Source: Mucilaginibacter sp. PAMB04168
GTDB taxonomy: Bacteria; Bacteroidota; Bacteroidia; Sphingobacteriales; Sphingobacteriaceae
Direction of reading: 5' to 3'
Assembly: GCF_039634365.2 (NCBI RefSeq)
Contig: NZ_CP155079.2
Coordinates: 620,001 to 684,000 of the forward strand
Length of the DNA stretch: 64,000 bases
Position numbers and translations under genes: made by a program. Shown one piece after another: positions 1 to 8,091 of the stretch. The notes beneath the pieces are model-generated. The model had not been told where the DNA came from and did not search any database. It worked only from the letters and a program-made list of their open reading frames with translations. How positions within the stretch are numbered: the stretch's first letter is position 1; each line of letters begins with the position of its first letter.

Positions 1-1
1 T

Positions 2-880
2 AACCTGATTTTGCTGGGTACCAGCGGTTGCGGAAAAACTACCACCTTAAAAATGCTGAACCGTTTAATTGAGCCTAGCAGCGGTAAGGTGTATATTAAC
101 GGACAAGACATAACCAAACAACCCGTAGAATTATTACGGCGTAATATGGGTTATGTATTGCAAAACAATGGCTTATTTCCTCATTATACAATTGCCGAAA
201 ATATAGCTGTTGTTCCTAAATTGTTAAAATGGGATAATGAGCGCATCAATAAGCGTACGCAAGAGCTTCTCAATAAGCTGCATCTTCCTAACGATCTTTT
301 AACAAAATATCCAAACCAATTAAGCGGAGGCCAGCAACAACGTGTTGGCCTGGCGCGTGCACTGATGGCCGATGCGCCCGTATTATTAATGGACGAGCCG
401 TTCGGCGCATTAGACAACATTACCCGCGCACAAATACAGGCTGAGTTTAAAGAGCTGGACGAATTAAAGCGCAAAACCATAGTAATGGTAACGCATGATG
501 TACAAGAGGCTTTTGAACTGGGTAACCGAATAGCGTTGATGAATAAAGGGCGCCTGTTGCAAATAGGTACACCGGCCGAATTACTGTTTAAGCCGGCTGA
601 TAAATTTGTAAAAGATTTTTTGAACGCGCAACGCCTGCAGTTAGAACTAAAAGCCATTACCCTGCAAGATATATGGGAACTATTACCACCCGCAACTGAT
701 ATATCGGGTGCTGATGTTAACCTGCCATCAACCTGTAGTATGTGGATGGCTATGGAAGTACTTAAAGGCAATACCGAAAAGGTGTTAATTGTACCGCCGC
801 CGGCTATCGAGGCTAAAACTATAACTTTTGAGCAACTCATGACGGCTTATCACCAGTATCAAGTAAACCTACCGGTATGA
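2..880 (+). CDS. ABC transporter ATP-binding protein, probable ergothioneine/osmolyte importer (5' end outside window)
   Basis: This is the nucleotide-binding subunit of an importer of the OpuA/OpuC/EgtV class. The reading frame is already open at base 2, so the start codon lies left of the window and a TTG at 11 is not a real start. Visible motifs are Walker A (GTSGCGKTT), the signature LSGGQQQR, Walker B (VLLMDEPFGALD) and the switch histidine in VTHD. After the ATPase core, about 90 residues follow that could be a shortened CBS-like tail. The stop overlaps the ATG of the permease gene by 4 bp, so the two are translationally coupled. The egtB and egtD genes that follow suggest ergothioneine as substrate; glycine betaine or choline is the alternative. 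Confidence 0.9.
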   Translation, partial: NLILLGTSGCGKTTTLKMLNRLIEPSSGKVYINGQDITKQPVELLRRNMGYVLQNNGLFPHYTIAENIAVVPKLLKWDNERINKRTQELLNKLHLPNDLLTKYPNQLSGGQQQRVGLARALMADAPVLLMDEPFGALDNITRAQIQAEFKELDELKRKTIVMVTHDVQEAFELGNRIALMNKGRLLQIGTPAELLFKPADKFVKDFLNAQRLQLELKAITLQDIWELLPPATDISGADVNLPSTCSMWMAMEVLKGNTEKVLIVPPPAIEAKTITFEQLMTAYHQYQVNLPV

Positions 881-2454
881 ACGAGCAACAGCAAACGTTA
901 TGGCAGTTTATGCAGCAACAGTCGGGCAAGTTGTTTACCCAAACACTTGAGCATATAGGGCTAACCTTCGTTTCTTTACTAATTGCCGTAGTTATTGGTT
1001 TGCCGCTGGGTATACTTATTGCGCGTAAAAGGAAATTGTCGGGCACGGTATTGGGTATTGCAGGAGTGCTGCAAACAATTCCGAGCATTGCCTTACTAGG
1101 GTTTATGATACCCTTGTTGGGTATAGGCGCAAAGCCGGCTATTGTGGCTTTGTTTTTATATGCCCTTTTGCCTATCATCCGTAACACTTACACTGGCATA
1201 ACCGGGGTTGATGCTGCGGTAAAAGAGGCGGCTTTAGCCATGGGTATGAGTATAAAACAAGTGCTGCTTAAGGTAGAATTGCCCTTGGCTATGCCTGTTA
1301 TATTAGCCGGTATACGCACTGCTACGGTAATTAATGTAGGCGTTGCTACCCTTGCATCGTACATAGCTGCCGGCGGATTAGGTGAATTTATCTTTGGGGG
1401 CATATCGCTCAACAACAGTAATATGATACTGGCCGGTGCCATTCCTGCAGCGCTATTGGCTATCCTGTTCGATTTGCTACTGTCAGCTTTGCAAAAAACT
1501 AGTTTTAAAAAATTTAAAGTTGGCTTGTATGCCTTACCGGTTATAGCGCTCCTGTTGGCCTCTTTCTACTTAATTCCGTCTGCTATGGGCACTAAGCTAA
1601 CGGCCGGTTTTACACCTGAGTTTATGGGGCGACAAGATGGTAACCTTGGATTGCAGCAAAAGTACGGCTTAAAAATGCACACGATCGTGATTAACGATGC
1701 CGTGATGTATAAAGCCGCTTATGAAAAGCAACTTGATGTTATTAGCGGTTACTCTACCGATGGCCGCCTGAAAGCTTATAACTTAATGGTGTTGGATGAT
1801 GACAAAAACATCTTTCCGCCCTACTACGCAGCGCCTATAGTAAGGCAGGATGCCTTGGCGAAGTTTCCGGAACTGGAAAAGACACTTAATCTGCTATCGG
1901 GCCATATTAATGATTCGGTAATGACGGAGCTAAACTACCGCACCGACTACCTGCACCAAACGCCCGAACGTGTAGCCAAAGATTTTTTAGTTGCCCATCA
2001 TTTATACAAACCCAGCCAAAACGGCCGTGCTGGGGGTACCGTGCGTATTGGCTCCAAGGTTTTTGGCGAACAATATATTTTGGCTAGTATGTACAGTATG
2101 CTGATTGAAGGCTACACGCCTTATACTGCATCAACCAAAACCGGTTTGGGCGGTACAAAAATTTGCTTCGATGCACTAACCAATAACCAAATAGACTTTT
2201 ATCCCGAATATACCGGCACCGGTTTATTGGTATTACTGCAGCCTTCAGTCAAGGTGGTGAATGAGGTGGGGGCAGACCGGGATAAAACTTACCAATATGT
2301 GCAGCAGCAGTTTAAACAGCGTTACCATATACAATGGTTAAAACCAATAGGCTTTAATAATGCGTATGCTTTAATGATGCGGAAACAACAATCTGATGAC
2401 CTTAACATCAAAACAATTACCGACCTGAAACGCTTTTTGGATAGTAATAAATAG
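877..2454 (+). CDS. ABC transporter permease fused to substrate-binding domain (EgtU/OpuB-like), lobe-swapped
   Basis: The 525-residue protein has about 220 N-terminal residues of membrane permease, including the loop region EAALAMGMS typical of this importer class, joined to an extracytoplasmic binding domain. The same architecture occurs in EgtU, the ergothioneine permease/binder of Streptococcus and Helicobacter. Here the binding domain is in unusual order: the part that normally comes second (GRQDG near residue 251, then GYSTDGR and DDDKNIFPPY) comes first, and the part that normally starts the domain (TVRIGSK near residue 388, GLGGT, YPEYTGTG, GFNNAYAL) comes last. The gene starts inside the end of the ATPase gene and ends 1 bp before egtB. 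Family assignment is firm; the substrate is inferred from the neighbours. Confidence 0.88.
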   Translation: MNEQQQTLWQFMQQQSGKLFTQTLEHIGLTFVSLLIAVVIGLPLGILIARKRKLSGTVLGIAGVLQTIPSIALLGFMIPLLGIGAKPAIVALFLYALLPIIRNTYTGITGVDAAVKEAALAMGMSIKQVLLKVELPLAMPVILAGIRTATVINVGVATLASYIAAGGLGEFIFGGISLNNSNMILAGAIPAALLAILFDLLLSALQKTSFKKFKVGLYALPVIALLLASFYLIPSAMGTKLTAGFTPEFMGRQDGNLGLQQKYGLKMHTIVINDAVMYKAAYEKQLDVISGYSTDGRLKAYNLMVLDDDKNIFPPYYAAPIVRQDALAKFPELEKTLNLLSGHINDSVMTELNYRTDYLHQTPERVAKDFLVAHHLYKPSQNGRAGGTVRIGSKVFGEQYILASMYSMLIEGYTPYTASTKTGLGGTKICFDALTNNQIDFYPEYTGTGLLVLLQPSVKVVNEVGADRDKTYQYVQQQFKQRYHIQWLKPIGFNNAYALMMRKQQSDDLNIKTITDLKRFLDSNK

Positions 2455-2455
2455 T

Positions 2456-3601
2456 ATGACCCTAGCCGACTCTTACAGAACGGTACGCCGCCGTACCGAG
2501 CGTATCTGCAGCCATTTGCAAACCGAAGATTACGTTGTACAGCCCATTGCAGATGTGAGTCCGCCTAAGTGGCACATAGGCCATACCACCTGGTTTTTCG
2601 AAACCTTTATTCTGAAGCCGTACTTTATGGGTTACCAGGAGTATGACCCCAACTTCAACTATGTATTTAACAGTTATTATGAAACCGTTGGCGCACGCGT
2701 AATCAGGACTGACAGGGGTAACCTGAGCCGGCCAACCGTGCTGGATGTTTACCGCTATCGCGAATATGTGGACGAAGCCATAGAGCGGTTCTTATGCCAG
2801 GAGCCATCGCCCGAGGTAAAGGAGCTTTTTATATTAGGCCTTAACCACGAGGAGCAGCACCAGGAACTCTTATACTACGATATTAAATATATACTGGGTC
2901 ATAACCCACTTTTCCCCGCTTATGATAAGGATTATTCCTGCCCTAAGTTTGAGAGTACCCCCGGCTTAATCAGTATTAGCGAAGGTGTGTATGAAGTGGG
3001 GCATCAGGGTGAAGATTTTTGTTTTGACAATGAACTGAACCGACATAAGGTTTACCTGAACGCTTACGAGATTAGCGGTAGCCTGGTAACCAATGGTGAA
3101 TATCTGGAGTTTATTAACAGCGGTGGTTATCAGGATTTTAGGAACTGGCATGCCGAAGGGTGGGACTGGGTAAAAGTAAACCAGGTAAACGCCCCTATGT
3201 ACTGGCACCTTATAGATGGCGAATGGTTTGTTTACACCCTGCGCGGATTAGAGCCGCTTGATTTGAAGGAAAGCGTTGGGCATGTTAGTTATTACGAAGC
3301 ATATGCCTATGCCTCCTGGAAAGGTATGCGACTGCCAACTGAGTTTGAGTGGGAAGTAGCCGCTACACATTTTAATTGGGGCAAATGCTGGGAGTGGACC
3401 GAAAGCGCATATTTGCCCTACCCGGGCTTTAACAAAGCACCCGGTGCTATAGGTGAATATAACGGCAAATTCATGGTTAGCCAAAAAGTGCTGCGCGGCG
3501 CTTCAGAAGCTACGCCACAGGGGCACAGCCGCATCACCTACCGTAATTTTTTTCATCCAAATATGCGCTGGCTTTTTAACGGTATCCGTTTAGCCAAATA
3601 G
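2456..3601 (+). CDS. egtB: Ergothioneine biosynthesis protein EgtB (iron-dependent sulfoxide synthase)
   Basis: EgtB joins a thiol donor (cysteine or gamma-glutamylcysteine) to hercynine using iron and oxygen, making the sulfoxide precursor of ergothioneine. The N-terminal DinB-like half carries the expected histidine ligands in HIGHTTWFFE and NHEEQHQELL. The C-terminal half is a formylglycine-generating-enzyme (sulfatase-modifying factor) fold with GMRLPTEFEWE, CWEWTES and a closing RNFFHPNMRW. The length of 381 residues is normal. The ATG follows the permease stop after one base, and egtD starts 12 bp downstream, so this is one operon. Which thiol donor is used cannot be read from the sequence; no egtA, egtC or egtE is nearby. 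Confidence 0.93.
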   Translation: MTLADSYRTVRRRTERICSHLQTEDYVVQPIADVSPPKWHIGHTTWFFETFILKPYFMGYQEYDPNFNYVFNSYYETVGARVIRTDRGNLSRPTVLDVYRYREYVDEAIERFLCQEPSPEVKELFILGLNHEEQHQELLYYDIKYILGHNPLFPAYDKDYSCPKFESTPGLISISEGVYEVGHQGEDFCFDNELNRHKVYLNAYEISGSLVTNGEYLEFINSGGYQDFRNWHAEGWDWVKVNQVNAPMYWHLIDGEWFVYTLRGLEPLDLKESVGHVSYYEAYAYASWKGMRLPTEFEWEVAATHFNWGKCWEWTESAYLPYPGFNKAPGAIGEYNGKFMVSQKVLRGASEATPQGHSRITYRNFFHPNMRWLFNGIRLAK

Positions 3602-3613
3602 TAATTGTTACTT

Positions 3614-4591
3614 ATGAAGAATACCGATACCTCTGTAGCCGAGTTTAGCATCAACCAACAATTTTGTGATGATATATTGGCTGGTCTTACTGCATCGCCC
3701 AAATACCTGGAGGCAAAATATTTCTACGATACCCGCGGAGATGAGCTCTTTCAGGATATTATGAATTGTGCAGAGTATTATCCTACCAAATGTGAACTGG
3801 AAATATTTACCCGCCAAACTGAAGAGCTGGCCCAGGCCATTATAGCCGATGGCAGCGCTTTTGACCTGATCGAACTGGGTGCCGGCGATGCCATGAAATC
3901 TACCCACCTGCTACGGCATCTGCTAAACCAACGGGCGGAGTTTACCTATGTGCCCATCGATATATCGGGCCATGTGATCAATTATTTGCAGGATGCACTC
4001 CCGGCTTCCTTGCCGGGCCTGCAGCTCACCGGCCTTACGGGTGAGTATTTTGAAATGCTCGAACAAGCAGCTCAACTTTCACAAAGGCGTAAGGTGGTTA
4101 TGTTCCTGGGTTCAAACATTGGCAACATGCCGGTAACCGATGCTCGGCAGTTTTGTGTGGAACTGCGCAGCCACCTCACCGCAGGAGACAGTGTGCTGAT
4201 GGGAGTTGACTTAAAAAAGAACCCCAAGATTATTTTAGCTGCCTATAATGATGCTCAGGGTTTCACACGAGAGTTTAATCTTAACCTGTTAACCCGTATT
4301 AACAGCGAGTTGCGGGCCAACTTTAATATTGAGGCTTTTGAGCATTATCCAACTTACGATCCTCAAACTGGTTCCTGCAAAAGTTACTTAATTAGTTTGA
4401 CCGATCAGCAGGTGCAGCTTTGCGGTCAAACCATAAGCTTTGCTAAGGATGAATATATCTACATGGAAATCTCACAAAAATACACGGTACAACAGGCCGA
4501 CAGCATGGCCAATGATTCGGGCTTTAACCCTGTTTGCCATTTTTTTGATAGTAAAAACTGGTTTTTAGACGCCATTTGGAAGGCTGTGTAA
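3614..4591 (+). CDS. egtD: L-histidine N-alpha-methyltransferase EgtD
   Basis: EgtD uses three S-adenosylmethionine molecules to convert histidine to hercynine, the first step of ergothioneine synthesis. Family hallmarks are the N-terminal KYFYDTRGDELF, the SAM-binding LIELGAGDAMKS, and VMFLGSNIGNM. An in-frame TTG at 3605 exists, but the ATG at 3614 is the better start because it begins just before the conserved region and gives the usual length of about 325 residues. It is the last gene of the operon; a gap of about 150 bp without coding content separates it from the next gene. Confidence 0.93.
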   Translation: MKNTDTSVAEFSINQQFCDDILAGLTASPKYLEAKYFYDTRGDELFQDIMNCAEYYPTKCELEIFTRQTEELAQAIIADGSAFDLIELGAGDAMKSTHLLRHLLNQRAEFTYVPIDISGHVINYLQDALPASLPGLQLTGLTGEYFEMLEQAAQLSQRRKVVMFLGSNIGNMPVTDARQFCVELRSHLTAGDSVLMGVDLKKNPKIILAAYNDAQGFTREFNLNLLTRINSELRANFNIEAFEHYPTYDPQTGSCKSYLISLTDQQVQLCGQTISFAKDEYIYMEISQKYTVQQADSMANDSGFNPVCHFFDSKNWFLDAIWKAV

Positions 4592-4742
4592 AACGCTTGT
4601 AAGGGATTTTATTCCGGCATGTTTAAAAAGTTATTTTAGGCTGCGATACTGCAACATTTAACATGTAAAAAATACACTAACCTATAGTGCTTCCTGACAA
4701 ATTTTTAGTTGATTTGTAATGCAAACCAATCAATTCTAAATA

Positions 4743-5555
4743 ATGGAAGATTTCTCTCTCAAGGATAAAGTGATTTTAGTTACCGGCGGTACCGGTGTTT
4801 TAGGCGAGGCCTTTATTAAGGGTATTGCAAAGGCTGGAGGTATCGTGGGTATATTGGGTCGTAATGAGAAAATAGCTCAGGAACGTGCTGATGCCGTAAA
4901 TGCCGACGGTGGTAAAGCCATAGCGCTAATTACCGATGTAATGAAGGAGGCAGACTTGATAGCTGCCCGTGATAAAGTACTGGATACCTACGGCCGTATT
5001 GACGGATTGGTTAACGGAGCCGGGGGGAATATGCCAGGCGGTGTGATACAGCCCGACCAAGATATATTTACCATGAACATGGAGGGCATGCGCCAGGTAA
5101 TGGACCTCAATCTTTGGGGTACTTTGATGCCTACTCAAATATTTGGCGAGGTAATGGCTAAAGGCGGCAAAGGGAGTATTGTGAATATTTCATCCATGGC
5201 ATCGCAACAGGCAGTTACCAAGGTGCTGGGTTACAGTATGGCTAAAGCAGCTGTTGATAGTTACACCAAGTGGTTTGCAGTTGAAGCAGCCAACCGTTAT
5301 GGCGATGCTATACGTATGAATGCCATTGCACCAGGCTTTTTTCTGACTGAGCAAAACCGCACGCTGCTTACCCAGCCAGATGGTAGCTATACTGAGCGTG
5401 GAAATCTGGTTATAAAAAATACGCCATATAAGCGCTTTGGCAAAGCCGAAGAATTGATTGGCGCACTAGTTTGGTTACTGAGTGATGCATCAGCCTTTGT
5501 TACCGGTACGGTTATCAACGTTGACGGTGGCTTCTCTATATTCAGCGGCGTTTAA
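4743..5555 (+). CDS. SDR oxidoreductase, probable D-mannonate oxidoreductase type
   Basis: This is a classical short-chain dehydrogenase/reductase of 270 residues. The nucleotide-binding glycine motif is TGGTGVLGEA near residue 14, the NAG-equivalent is NGAGGN, and the catalytic Ser-Tyr-Lys set is visible as NISSMAS followed by YSMAK. The end (GTVINVDGGFSIFSGV) matches the family. The GGNMPGG segment and a long insert before the catalytic serine recall the SDR-type D-mannonate oxidoreductases (fructuronate reductases) of hexuronate breakdown. No uxuA-like dehydratase lies next to it, so the substrate remains inferred. It stands alone with a terminator directly downstream. Confidence 0.82.
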   Translation: MEDFSLKDKVILVTGGTGVLGEAFIKGIAKAGGIVGILGRNEKIAQERADAVNADGGKAIALITDVMKEADLIAARDKVLDTYGRIDGLVNGAGGNMPGGVIQPDQDIFTMNMEGMRQVMDLNLWGTLMPTQIFGEVMAKGGKGSIVNISSMASQQAVTKVLGYSMAKAAVDSYTKWFAVEAANRYGDAIRMNAIAPGFFLTEQNRTLLTQPDGSYTERGNLVIKNTPYKRFGKAEELIGALVWLLSDASAFVTGTVINVDGGFSIFSGV

Positions 5556-5582
5556 TAGGCTTTCATTTAAACTAAAAAAAAG

Positions 5583-5617
5583 AGGCTTCCTGATAATTAG
5601 GAAGCCTTTCTTTTTTT
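5583..5617 (+). terminator. Rho-independent terminator, probably bidirectional
   Basis: An 8-bp perfect stem (AGGCTTCC / GGAAGCCT) with a 9-nt loop is followed by a T-rich run and preceded by an A run. It sits between the convergent SDR gene and the small membrane protein gene and can serve both. Confidence 0.8.
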
Positions 5618-6071
5618 ATAATAAATTATGATCAAACATTAAAAGATAAACCCAGGTAATAATGAATATCAGCGGTATCATAAAAGGGGATATCCGTTGA
5701 AAAACCCGGTCGCGCTTATTGCCATTAAGCATAGGGTAATAGTTTTCAGCTGAGCTGCCGTCGGTAACTGCTTTATAGTTTCTGCGTAGCTTACGCATGT
5801 AGAATAAGCCAGCTATCACATCAATGAAAGTGAATACTGCTACAGCTAACGCTGCAATTGGGAATATCACAGCCAGCATTTGTTGCTTCTGAAATAATTC
5901 GGGTGATGGTGCTTTGGCTGTTACCAGCATTGCATACACATTGAAAAAAAAAGATTGACCGATAGATAGCCATATAACCCTTTGGTTAACGGCATTGTCA
6001 TGATGTTCTATTTGGGCCCGGCTAACGCGGTAAATTTCCGATAGCGCTTGTTCTTGTTGATTATCAGCCAT
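5616..6071 (-). CDS. Small membrane protein of unknown function
   Basis: The 151-residue protein is not recognised. It has a soluble N-terminus of about 30 residues rich in Glu and Gln, then three likely membrane helices: around residues 28-50, around 66-92 (AVIFPIAALAVAVFTFIDV), and near the C-terminus (MIPLIFIITWVYLLMF). A basic segment (YMRKLRRNYK) follows the second helix, suggesting a cytoplasmic loop. There is no signal peptide or lipobox. It ends at the shared terminator and has no operon partner. Confidence 0.65.
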   Translation of the reverse strand: MADNQQEQALSEIYRVSRAQIEHHDNAVNQRVIWLSIGQSFFFNVYAMLVTAKAPSPELFQKQQMLAVIFPIAALAVAVFTFIDVIAGLFYMRKLRRNYKAVTDGSSAENYYPMLNGNKRDRVFQRISPFMIPLIFIITWVYLLMFDHNLL

Positions 6072-6194
6072 TATGATGTTTAAACGTTTATGTTATTAAC
6101 ACCAGGATAAATCATTAGTTTGTAGATTAATAATTTAACTGACAGTTTTCATCATCATTTTTAAAACTAGGGACTTTATAATACAAAAAGAATT

Positions 6195-6647
6195 TTAAGC
6201 TGGTAATGAGTATTTGTCCTTACGGCCAAATTTTTCCACGGTAATCTGGCCTTTACTTTTAAGGTTTGATAGCACGTTCGAGATTTGCCTGCTGATGGTT
6301 TTAGCGTCAGACTTGGGTTCGTATTGTGCCATGGCGTTGGCAATGTCTTCGTTAAAGCCCGAACCGATTTCTTTCAGGGCAAAGGCTATTTTAGCGGTAA
6401 TGGGCAAATTATCAGCATACTTTTCCGGAATTTCCAGCTCTTTTGAAGGTTTAGGCTCGGCAGCATCCTTAACAAGTTTGGCTTTTGCGGCTGGTTGCGA
6501 TATGTGATTAGTTTGGTTGCCGTTGTCCGCAACCAGTTCGGGCAAAAAGGCAGTTAAAATACCTTCCAGCCTTTTAGCTTCTTGCTGGTGAAAATTAATT
6601 TTTTCTTTAAGGTGGTTAATAATATCCTGCTCGGTAATATTTGCCAT
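6195..6647 (-). CDS. Hypothetical protein: N-terminal helical segment plus winged-helix-like C-terminus
   Basis: The 150-residue protein starts with a predicted helix or coiled coil (residues 1-35, heptad-like charged pattern), then a Lys/Ala/Pro-rich linker, and ends with about 75 residues that look like a winged helix: a helical pattern around ITAKIAFALKEIG, a second helix with DAKTISRQISNVLSNLKSKG and a short wing ending in RKDKYSLPA. This suggests DNA or protein binding, but no family was recognised. It is monocistronic, with about 120 bp of non-coding DNA after it. Confidence 0.6.
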   Translation of the reverse strand: MANITEQDIINHLKEKINFHQQEAKRLEGILTAFLPELVADNGNQTNHISQPAAKAKLVKDAAEPKPSKELEIPEKYADNLPITAKIAFALKEIGSGFNEDIANAMAQYEPKSDAKTISRQISNVLSNLKSKGQITVEKFGRKDKYSLPA

Positions 6648-6731
6648 TACGATGTGTATTTAGGTAGTAAATACTAAACTTACAAGTTATGTCCAGGATT
6701 GTTTAGGGACTATGGTAAACCAACAATGATC

Positions 6732-7043
6732 TTACCCCGTGGCACTTTGGTCAATTCGTGGGTCTTCGGGCAATATTTCCATGTCCGGAAATTCTATATA
6801 ATCGGCGTACCATTGTATAGCGCTAATCACATCAAGTGCGTCTTCGGGACTAATGTTTATCGTCTCGAATGCATACAGTTTATTGTCGGCATAGCCAAAA
6901 AGCTGAATCTCATTGGTGTCCGGCGTAAAATCTTCGTTTGTAACGCAGTATACTTTAACCTTTAACGCACTATCACGTGAGTGTATAACGTCGCGGCAAG
7001 GGTCATTCGGATCGGTAGCTAAAAGGAATACGTTATGGTCCAT
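6732..7043 (-). CDS. Hypothetical acidic protein
   Basis: The product is a 103-residue acidic soluble protein without signal peptide or membrane segment and with no recognised domain. The C-terminal half (INISPEDALDVISAIQWYAD) looks like an amphipathic helix. Coding is supported by the long open frame, typical codon use and a sensible ATG, but not by homology that I can recall. It lies between two other small orphan genes. Confidence 0.5.
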   Translation of the reverse strand: MDHNVFLLATDPNDPCRDVIHSRDSALKVKVYCVTNEDFTPDTNEIQLFGYADNKLYAFETINISPEDALDVISAIQWYADYIEFPDMEILPEDPRIDQSATG

Positions 7044-7181
7044 AAAGAATTTAACACGTTATAGGTTATATAGTTTAAGATATTATAATACAAAATTGGT
7101 TGCACAGGTATACAGCCTGCAGAATGGTAAATTGGTAACTATTATTAAACAAAAGTTGCCTTGAGCATGTTTTTAAAAATA

Positions 7182-7358
7182 ATGAGTTCAAATACACTGT
7201 CGAAATATATCATAACCGGAATGCTTTTAGTGTTATTGGCATCGTGCAAGGATAATCCGCGCAATAAATTTGGCGGGCCCTCAAATAATCCGCATGATAC
7301 GGCAGCTTCCCGCCGGGATACCAGCTCGGTAGGCAACCGTACTGATGGTAGGGAGTAA
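7182..7358 (+). CDS. Small putative lipoprotein
   Basis: From the ATG at 7182 the protein is 58 residues: a short hydrophobic signal ending in the lipobox LLASC, then a polar tail rich in Asn, Asp, Arg and Ser. The frame is also open from a TTG at 7161 and an ATG at 7167, but the 7182 start gives the best type II signal peptide. Such short lipoproteins of unknown role are common in Bacteroidota. Two terminator-like hairpins follow at 7512 and 7551. Confidence 0.55.
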   Translation: MSSNTLSKYIITGMLLVLLASCKDNPRNKFGGPSNNPHDTAASRRDTSSVGNRTDGRE

Positions 7359-7511
7359 AACACAGTTTAACTATCGGGAAATTTTTGGGAATCAATTTCA
7401 CACTCCACAGTAAATATTTCTACATATTTAATTGAGTAGTACTTAAAGACAACTCAGGCGCTCTAAAAACGGGCTTTTTAACTCTTGGTATAACAATTGC
7501 CTATATATTAT

Positions 7512-7536
7512 AGCCCTACTCAAAGGGCTGTTTTTC
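7512..7536 (+). terminator. Small hairpin terminator
   Basis: A 6-bp stem AGCCCT / AGGGCT with a 6-nt loop is followed by GTTTTT. It is the first of two plus-strand terminators after the small lipoprotein gene. Confidence 0.5.
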
Positions 7537-7550
7537 ATAGGTAGATGTAG

Positions 7551-7587
7551 AGTCGGATAACTGCGAGAGTGATCCGACTTTTTATTT
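7551..7587 (+). terminator. Rho-independent terminator
   Basis: An 8-bp perfect stem AGTCGGAT / ATCCGACT is followed by TTTTTATTT. The T tract is on the plus strand, so it insulates the minus-strand thioredoxin gene from plus-strand read-through. Confidence 0.7.
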
Positions 7588-8017
7588 ATATACCTGTTTT
7601 AGATGCCAGTGCATCCTGGGCAAAACGCATCAAATCTTTGGCGTTGATGTAACCAACAGTGTTTAATATCACTTCGCCTTTAGAGTTGCAAATAATTAAG
7701 GTAGGGTAGGCGCGCATGCCCCACTGCTGAGCCAAACTTGGGTTATTACCCTGTTCCATATCTAATGCCGCATTTACAAAGTTTTTATTGAAGTACTCGG
7801 CTACCTGTTTGTCCCTAAAAGTAGTGGCTTTGAGCATTTTGCAGGGGCCGCACCAGGTAGCGTATGCATCTACAAAGATGAGCTTTTTTTGAGCCGAAGC
7901 CTGCTTTAATGCTTGTTGCCAATTGGTTGCTGTAAAGTTGATCTGTGCTTTTCCGGTTTGTGCCAAAGCACCTACAAATAAAAGCACCAGTAAAGTTTTA
8001 AATAGTAGTTTCATCAT
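7586..8017 (-). CDS. Secreted thioredoxin-fold protein
   Basis: This thioredoxin-like protein has a signal peptide (hydrophobic run FKTLLVLLFVGALAQ, then TGKA) and a CGPC redox centre in TWCGPCKML, followed by a cis-proline in MRAYPTLIIC. It probably acts in the periplasm as a disulfide reductase or isomerase. The size, about 143 residues from the ATG at 8017, fits the DUF255/thioredoxin_7-like group found widely in Bacteroidota. The start at 8017 is preferred over the open frame from 8032 because the signal peptide then begins MMKLLFK. The partner is not shown by the neighbours. Confidence 0.85.
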   Translation of the reverse strand: MMKLLFKTLLVLLFVGALAQTGKAQINFTATNWQQALKQASAQKKLIFVDAYATWCGPCKMLKATTFRDKQVAEYFNKNFVNAALDMEQGNNPSLAQQWGMRAYPTLIICNSKGEVILNTVGYINAKDLMRFAQDALASKTGI

Positions 8018-8042
8018 TATTGTCAAATACAAGTTTATAATA

Positions 8043-8077
8043 AATAAGCAGCCTTTTGTTTATTCAGGCTGCTTATT
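8043..8077 (-). terminator. Rho-independent terminator of the DUF6600-type gene
   Basis: An 11-bp perfect stem AATAAGCAGCC / GGCTGCTTATT with a 13-nt loop lies just past the stop of the minus-strand gene ending at 8092, followed by T-rich sequence in that direction. Confidence 0.7.
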
Positions 8078-8091
8078 TTATTGCGTTTTAT

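Noticed and set aside
2..2454. Plain glycine betaine importer (OpuA/OpuC)
   Set aside because: Possible by family, but the direct link to egtB and egtD favours ergothioneine; kept as the alternative in the feature text.
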